Assembly: GCA_039720395.1 (NCBI GenBank)
Contig: CM077828.1
Coordinates: 29,260,069-29,324,068 of the forward strand
Length of the DNA stretch: 64,000 nt
Origin: Liquidambar formosana
Lineage: Eukaryota; Streptophyta; Magnoliopsida; Saxifragales; Altingiaceae
Direction of reading: 5' to 3'
In this document: in pieces, positions 60,077 to 64,000 of the stretch
Position numbering within the stretch: the first letter of the stretch is position 1
Layout: every line of letters begins with the position of its first letter
Notes under the pieces: generated by a model
Told to the model about the DNA's origin: nothing
Databases searched by the model: none
Seen by the model: the letters and a program-made list of their open reading frames with translations, nothing else
Made by a program: the position numbers and the translations under genes

Positions 60077-61003
60077 GAGAGCAACCCTCGAGGAGACATG
60101 GTAGCTGTTATCTTTTAGAATATATTAAAGTATGTATTTTAGAATTATAGTTTCCATATTCCTATGTATTTCTATTTATTATATAGGAATTATAGTTTCC
60201 GTTTTCTTTGAATTCCTATTTGTATTTTATATATTAAGGTATGCGTTTTAAAATATATTAGGGTATGTGTTTTAGAATTATAGTTTTCATATTACTATAT
60301 TTCCTATATATGCAGAAGGGTGGGCAGTTGTGTATTTAAAAATTAAAATAAGGGTATATTAGTCAATCAAAAGTTTTTCTTACATTCATCTTTTTATAGG
60401 TAGTATAGATATAGCTTATTTACTAACCCTAGCCACTAGCAGCCATCCATCTTATTCCCTTGAATCCCATTCAACCATTCCCTTCCCTTCAGATAAACTG
60501 AGCCCTAACGCCGCCCTCACGCTTTCTACCGTCGCTGGCTCGCCACCTTACCCTCACTCATGCCTTCACTGTCTCACCCTCACAATCTCATGATCTCATT
60601 GGTTCGTGGCTTCCTCATGTGGTCACACCTTACCCTCATGAGTTACGCAGTCATGCTCATCACTGCCTCACCCTCAATCCTCACATCCTTACCAAGTCAT
60701 TGTACGATTCAAATCTACACATCCCAAATTCCAGATCTACACCAGTCTCACCAATTTTAGCAATTTTAATAAGAGTGGAGATTGTGAGATCTAGAATGTG
60801 GAGGACCAACTTGTGAGGTTGGTGTAGATCTGGAATTTTGGGGAAAAAAAATTAATGGGGCAAGGCTAGTCGAGCATAGATTGCCCAATGTAAAATTGGA
60901 TCGAAGATGGAGTTTACTTTCTTTGTCCTATCGGATTTAAGGTCGGGCATGGGATAGTTCCGACCCAACCCGACCCGACCCATTGTCATTCGTATGTGCT
61001 CAT

Positions 61004-61375
61004 GAATGAATGAACGAACGAGGACAACCCGCAAGTACAGAAAGCAAGATTTGCCAATTAGCACTGAAAGAGTAAGTGCAGGAACAGAAGACGCGGCAGC
61101 TATGTTGGTCAACACCTGCCCTTCCACTCTTCTCCCATGGTCACGTCTCTTCCTCCCCCTTCTCTTTCTGTTACCATTATTCTTCTTCCATTCTTCTGCT
61201 GCTGCTGCTGCTGCCGGCGTCTCCCAGTCCCACCCCGAGACTCCTTCTGGCACCACTTCCCCGACCCTGCCACCATTCCACCGTATTCTGGCCGGGATTT
61301 GTACAAAAATGGTCCATCTCTTTTCCCATACTTAAGTACATACACAAACACTTGAGCACACACACACACACGCCT
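61004..61375 (+). other. Possible first exon region of the amidase gene
   Basis: From an ATG at 61103 one frame gives a hydrophobic, signal-like stretch (LFLPLLFLLPLFFFHSS) then an Ala run and SQSHPETPSG, ending at a stop at 61335. An overlapping frame from 61137 is also open. Codon-like C/T richness over 61100-61320 stands out from the AT-rich surroundings. A plant amidase with a secretory or organelle leader would need an exon here, but no splice join to 62458 could be proven. Confidence 0.3.
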
Positions 61376-62457
61376 TAATTCATTAAAAATCGACGATGTG
61401 ATCGATAAAATTGTTTGAGCTAGTTCAATCTTGAAGCGTGGGTAAAGTCCAGAATTTTAATAGTCTTTATCCGTTTTATTTTATTTTTTTATATTTATTT
61501 ATGGGGGTATATGACTTTCAGCTCAGTACGTTTCAATCGTGAATCATATATGTAGTTGTGATGGAAAAGTGAGATCATACGTACTAGACTGCCTCAATTA
61601 TGTCAAGCAAATTAATTTAGCCCTTTACAGTTCATAAAGGTCATATATATTCATATACTCCGATGTAACCAGACTTCGATTTCCCCGACCGTCTTATCAT
61701 GGGGGGTCGGTCCATTACTCCATTTCTTCTACTCATGAATCGTAATCTCACTGGAGAATTAATTTTATGGATTCCACAATCTGCATTCGTTTTTTTAATA
61801 TATTTTTGTTCCCTATTCAATCTTAAATTCTTAATAAAAGTATCCTTCATGTTATACATGTTACCAAAGCTCAAATGATTTCTCATGACATGATTATGAA
61901 TGTTTCTACAAGACAGACCCACCTTTCCTTGGCCTCCTTCCAAAATGAATTTGGGGGCAAAGGTGACATCAGCTTGGCAGAAGGTCCAACAATAAGGCAG
62001 CCTCCTCCTGTCCTTAGGATCCACCCAACAGTAGAGTTCCAAACCTTTTATCAATTGGATGTTGCCATCCTCTGAGAAATCTTGAGTTAGTTCTGAAGAT
62101 AACATTGTTGGCACACCACTAATTGCTCAGTATAACACACTATGTTAATATATATGTTATTGTCACTTGCAAAATTTGATACTGTGATGCATTTTTAACT
62201 CTGAATTAACCCAAGAGAAAATTAGTGTTCTCCGCTCCTTTATACTATTTATATTCTTCAAAGGGAAAAAAAAATTCCATATTTGTGCCCAAACATTTGT
62301 AAAAACAGCCGAGTACTCTTAAGAAAAATGTGGGAAATGTTGTGTCGGAAAGTTTGGGTTCATTCCTGTACCTTTATGTCCAGGTAACACCCACCAAAAG
62401 CTAGGACAAGTGTTCTTCTAGTCCATTGAATTTGTATTACATTTTCCATTATTACAG
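61376..62457. other. Probable intron or intergenic DNA with one unidentified minus-strand ORF
   Basis: Mostly AT-rich. The minus strand is open for 157 codons (62114-61641) with a mixed, protein-like composition (GLELYCWVDPKDRRRLPYCW, RRNGVMDRPPMIRRSGKSKS). I do not recognise it. It could be a transposon fragment or chance. Confidence 0.35.
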
Positions 62458-63337
62458 ATGGTCTCTTGCCTTTTTGATCAGGACGGTGGGAAGTATGACC
62501 CTAAGAACAACAGTGACTGCTCAGAAAAGATTAGTAGTGACATTTCTCAATATAAAGGCGCATTTAAACTAATTGATGCCAATTACTTCAATGATACCAA
62601 GGTGACTTTGATTTACTTGTAACTTGGGGCGCCAATTTATCATCTTCTAGTATACTCTGGAATCTGGATCATTCTTGTTAAAATTTAAAATTTTAACTCA
62701 AATAATTGTGTCTGACATCTTTTTCCATTAGATTTTGGAGATTGTGAAGGGTGCAGAAGAGCTCAATATCCCTATATTCAGAGCCAATCGGAAACTAGTT
62801 ACTTCGGTTAATGGAGGGTTGCATGACCCATCTGTTTTGGTTTTCAATCCCGAGTGGGGCAGTGAACAAGTGCATCATATGAGCAAAAGATTCACTTATC
62901 CTTCTCTCCCTAGCATACAGAGGCCAGAAAGTGAAGAAGATATTGCCTTCATGACCGTAAATCTCTACCTTCAACCATAAATTTGTATCAATTTAAGTTG
63001 GAGGCTATGTTGTGTCTCATTTTCTTTATCTCTTGTTTATGAATTTTGATCTGTCTGTTTGTCAGATTCTTGAACTAGGGCAACTTTTTAAGACAAAACA
63101 AGTTACGTCTGAGGAGCTTACTCGAATTTTTCTCAAGAGATTAAAGAGGTAGGGGGGGCCAAAAAACACCAGGTTCTGTGCTTTTCTGGTATTTAACTTC
63201 TCTTTTTAATGATATAAATTGGGTGAACATTACTAGGTACAATCTTGTTCTTGAATCTGTGGTCTCTTATACAGAAGAACTAGCATACAAGCAAGCAAAA
63301 GAGGCTGATAAGTTACTTGCCCAAGGAGTATATTTGG
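62458..63337 (+). CDS. Amidase-family protein, 5' part (continues past the right edge)
   Basis: Exons: 62482-62601 (or from an in-frame ATG at 62458), 62732-62956, 63066-63148, 63237-63337, all joined in frame by GT/AG introns. The protein runs DGGKYDPKNNSDCS, QYKGAFKLIDANYF, ILEIVKGAEELNIPIFRANR, NPEWGSEQVHHMSKRF, RPESEEDIAFM, ILELGQLFKTKQVTSEELT, ELAYKQAKEADKLLAQG. The last parts are the start of the amidase-signature fold (as in GatA and fatty acid amide hydrolases). The Ser-Ser-Lys catalytic residues would lie in later exons outside the window. The 110-residue region in front is typical of a plant amidase subgroup; by memory the Arabidopsis match is At5g07360. The true N-terminus is not established. 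Confidence 0.8.
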
Positions 63338-63439
63338 GTAACTCTCAAATCTATTTATTTCCATTGTAAAAACTCACTTCTTCCAGCACTGTCCTAACCT
63401 GCAACAAAACGGCCCTAACATTTTTTTTTCTTTGTTGTG

Positions 63440-63545
63440 GCCGCGCTCAAAACTCAAACCCATGCCTTCATGCATGGTACCCGAGACTTTTTTTTTGATA
63501 GGCGGTAACCCGAGACTTTTACCATTGCACCAGACAATGCCACTC
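63440..63545 (-). mobile_element. Probable tRNA-derived SINE fragment
   Basis: On the minus strand TGGTGCAATGGT fits an RNA polymerase III A box and GGGTTTGAGTTTTGAG fits a B box. The segment around CGGGTTACC is interrupted by an A-run. Such pairs typify plant SINEs. It lies in the intron after the last visible amidase exon. Confidence 0.35.
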
Positions 63546-64000
63546 TTAACTTATGTTGGCGAACCATCACCTCAAGAAAAACTTCTTAATGTATTGATTG
63601 GTAAAATAAGGAACACCATTTCAGTTATTTAAATGTCACCTCAGTTATTTAAAGTGTGGTTTTAAACTAGAAAATTTTCCATCTTTACGATATCACATTT
63701 TTGGGCCGAGTTGCCAAGTATATTTTGGTACGTGGTTTATGACTGGTCAGGATACATCTGCCTGGCTACCTTTCATTATGTGCATGGAAGTTCCATTGTG
63801 TTGGCCTACTTCCTTAAAGAGATAAGAGGTCATTAAGGCATTATGCTCAATGCCAGCACTAAAGCAGTGCTTTACCCCTAAATGTCCTAGTCAACTGCTG
63901 CCCCCTCAATGTCGGCTCTTTGCCACCTGGGGCTGTAGTTTGTTCCAATGGTTGGATTGTTTGCCCATTAAAGCCACTATGCATGTGAGATGGGAACCTG
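63546..64000. other. Intron or flank of the amidase gene at the right edge
   Basis: No further amidase exon (expected to begin with a GPLHGIP-like motif) is visible. No other feature is supported. Confidence 0.4.

Larger units (their letters stand above)
54167..60110 (-). mobile_element. Nearly full-length L1-type LINE
   Basis: The order on the minus strand is N-terminal region with DUF4283-like domain, zinc knuckle, endonuclease, reverse transcriptase, zinc-binding RVT domain, RNase H, and a poly-A tail (T-run at 54167-54182 on the plus strand). It lies inside the Helitron. Stops and frameshifts break both ORFs. The 5' end is approximate, and no target duplication was found when comparing the flanks. 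Confidence 0.85.
52212..60409 (-). mobile_element. Helitron (8.2 kb) containing a LINE
   Basis: On the minus strand it starts TCTATACTACCTATAAAAAG after an A. It ends with the hairpin CACGTGCAACGCACGTG, then TGCACTAACTAG followed by T. These are the textbook marks: TC start, 3' hairpin, CTAG end and insertion between A and T. About 6 kb of its length is a LINE that inserted later. The Helitron itself is about 2.2 kb with no Rep/helicase gene, so it is non-autonomous. Its 5' end matches the copy at 25372 and its 3' end that at 27339. Confidence 0.75.
52035..60995. mobile_element. hAT-like MITE split by a Helitron (outer layer of a nest)
   Basis: The left part (52035-52211) starts AGATGGTAATTTCAACCCGA. 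The right part (60410-60995) ends CCCGACCCATTGTCATTCGT. Both resemble the two ends of the intact element at 17486-17972, including ATGCTTTTACAATTTTA on the left and GGTCGGGCATGGG on the right. Candidate target duplications are GTGCTTAG (52027-52034) and GTGCTCAT (60996-61003), 6 of 8 matching. The middle is the inserted Helitron. Confidence 0.5.

Overview
This is plant nuclear DNA, most likely from a core eudicot. The genes have many GT..AG introns in AT-rich DNA (TATATA and poly-A/poly-C runs), and the gene families are angiosperm ones: RBOH NADPH oxidases, a germin-like protein, and an FHA/tyrosyl-DNA-phosphodiesterase protein. The mobile elements are typical plant types (Tat-lineage Ty3/gypsy, L1-type LINE, hAT, Helitron, TRIM, MITEs). 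The species cannot be named from the sequence.

Layout. Positions 1-~4940 are the 3' part of a decayed Ty3/gypsy element: pol end, tandem repeats, an antisense extra ORF and a 3' LTR. ~4940-6480 is a LINE reverse-transcriptase fragment (minus). 8074-11477 is an FHA + TDP1-like gene (minus) with five recognisable exons; its C-terminal part is not visible. 14074-23642 and 35898-41726 are two complete tandem RBOH genes (plus, 12 exons each, 933 and 938 aa predicted). The 12 kb between them is almost all transposons: a hAT-like MITE, Helitron ends, two Mutator-type MITEs, a solo LTR with perfect 5-bp duplications, and a 4-kb hAT element with perfect 8-bp duplications. 42563-49400 is an 11-exon minus-strand gene whose protein resembles animal M1AP, a meiosis protein. 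50546-51223 is an intronless germin-like gene (minus). 52035-60995 is a three-layer nest: a MITE split by an 8.2-kb Helitron that carries a nearly full-length LINE. 62458-63337 is the first recognisable part of an amidase gene (plus) that runs off the right edge.

Context. From memory, the gene order (FHA/TDP1, RBOH, uncharacterised gene, amidase) matches Arabidopsis chromosome 5 around At5g07400, At5g07390 (RBOHA), At5g07380 and At5g07360. I therefore read the window as a conserved micro-syntenic block with a local RBOH duplication, expanded by transposons. The genes do not form a pathway. The two RBOHs would make apoplastic superoxide at the plasma membrane, the germin-like protein would act in the same compartment, the TDP1-like protein would act in DNA repair and the M1AP-like protein in meiosis.

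Exon boundaries come from reading frame, GT/AG sites and comparison of the two RBOH copies. No alignments or database searches were run.
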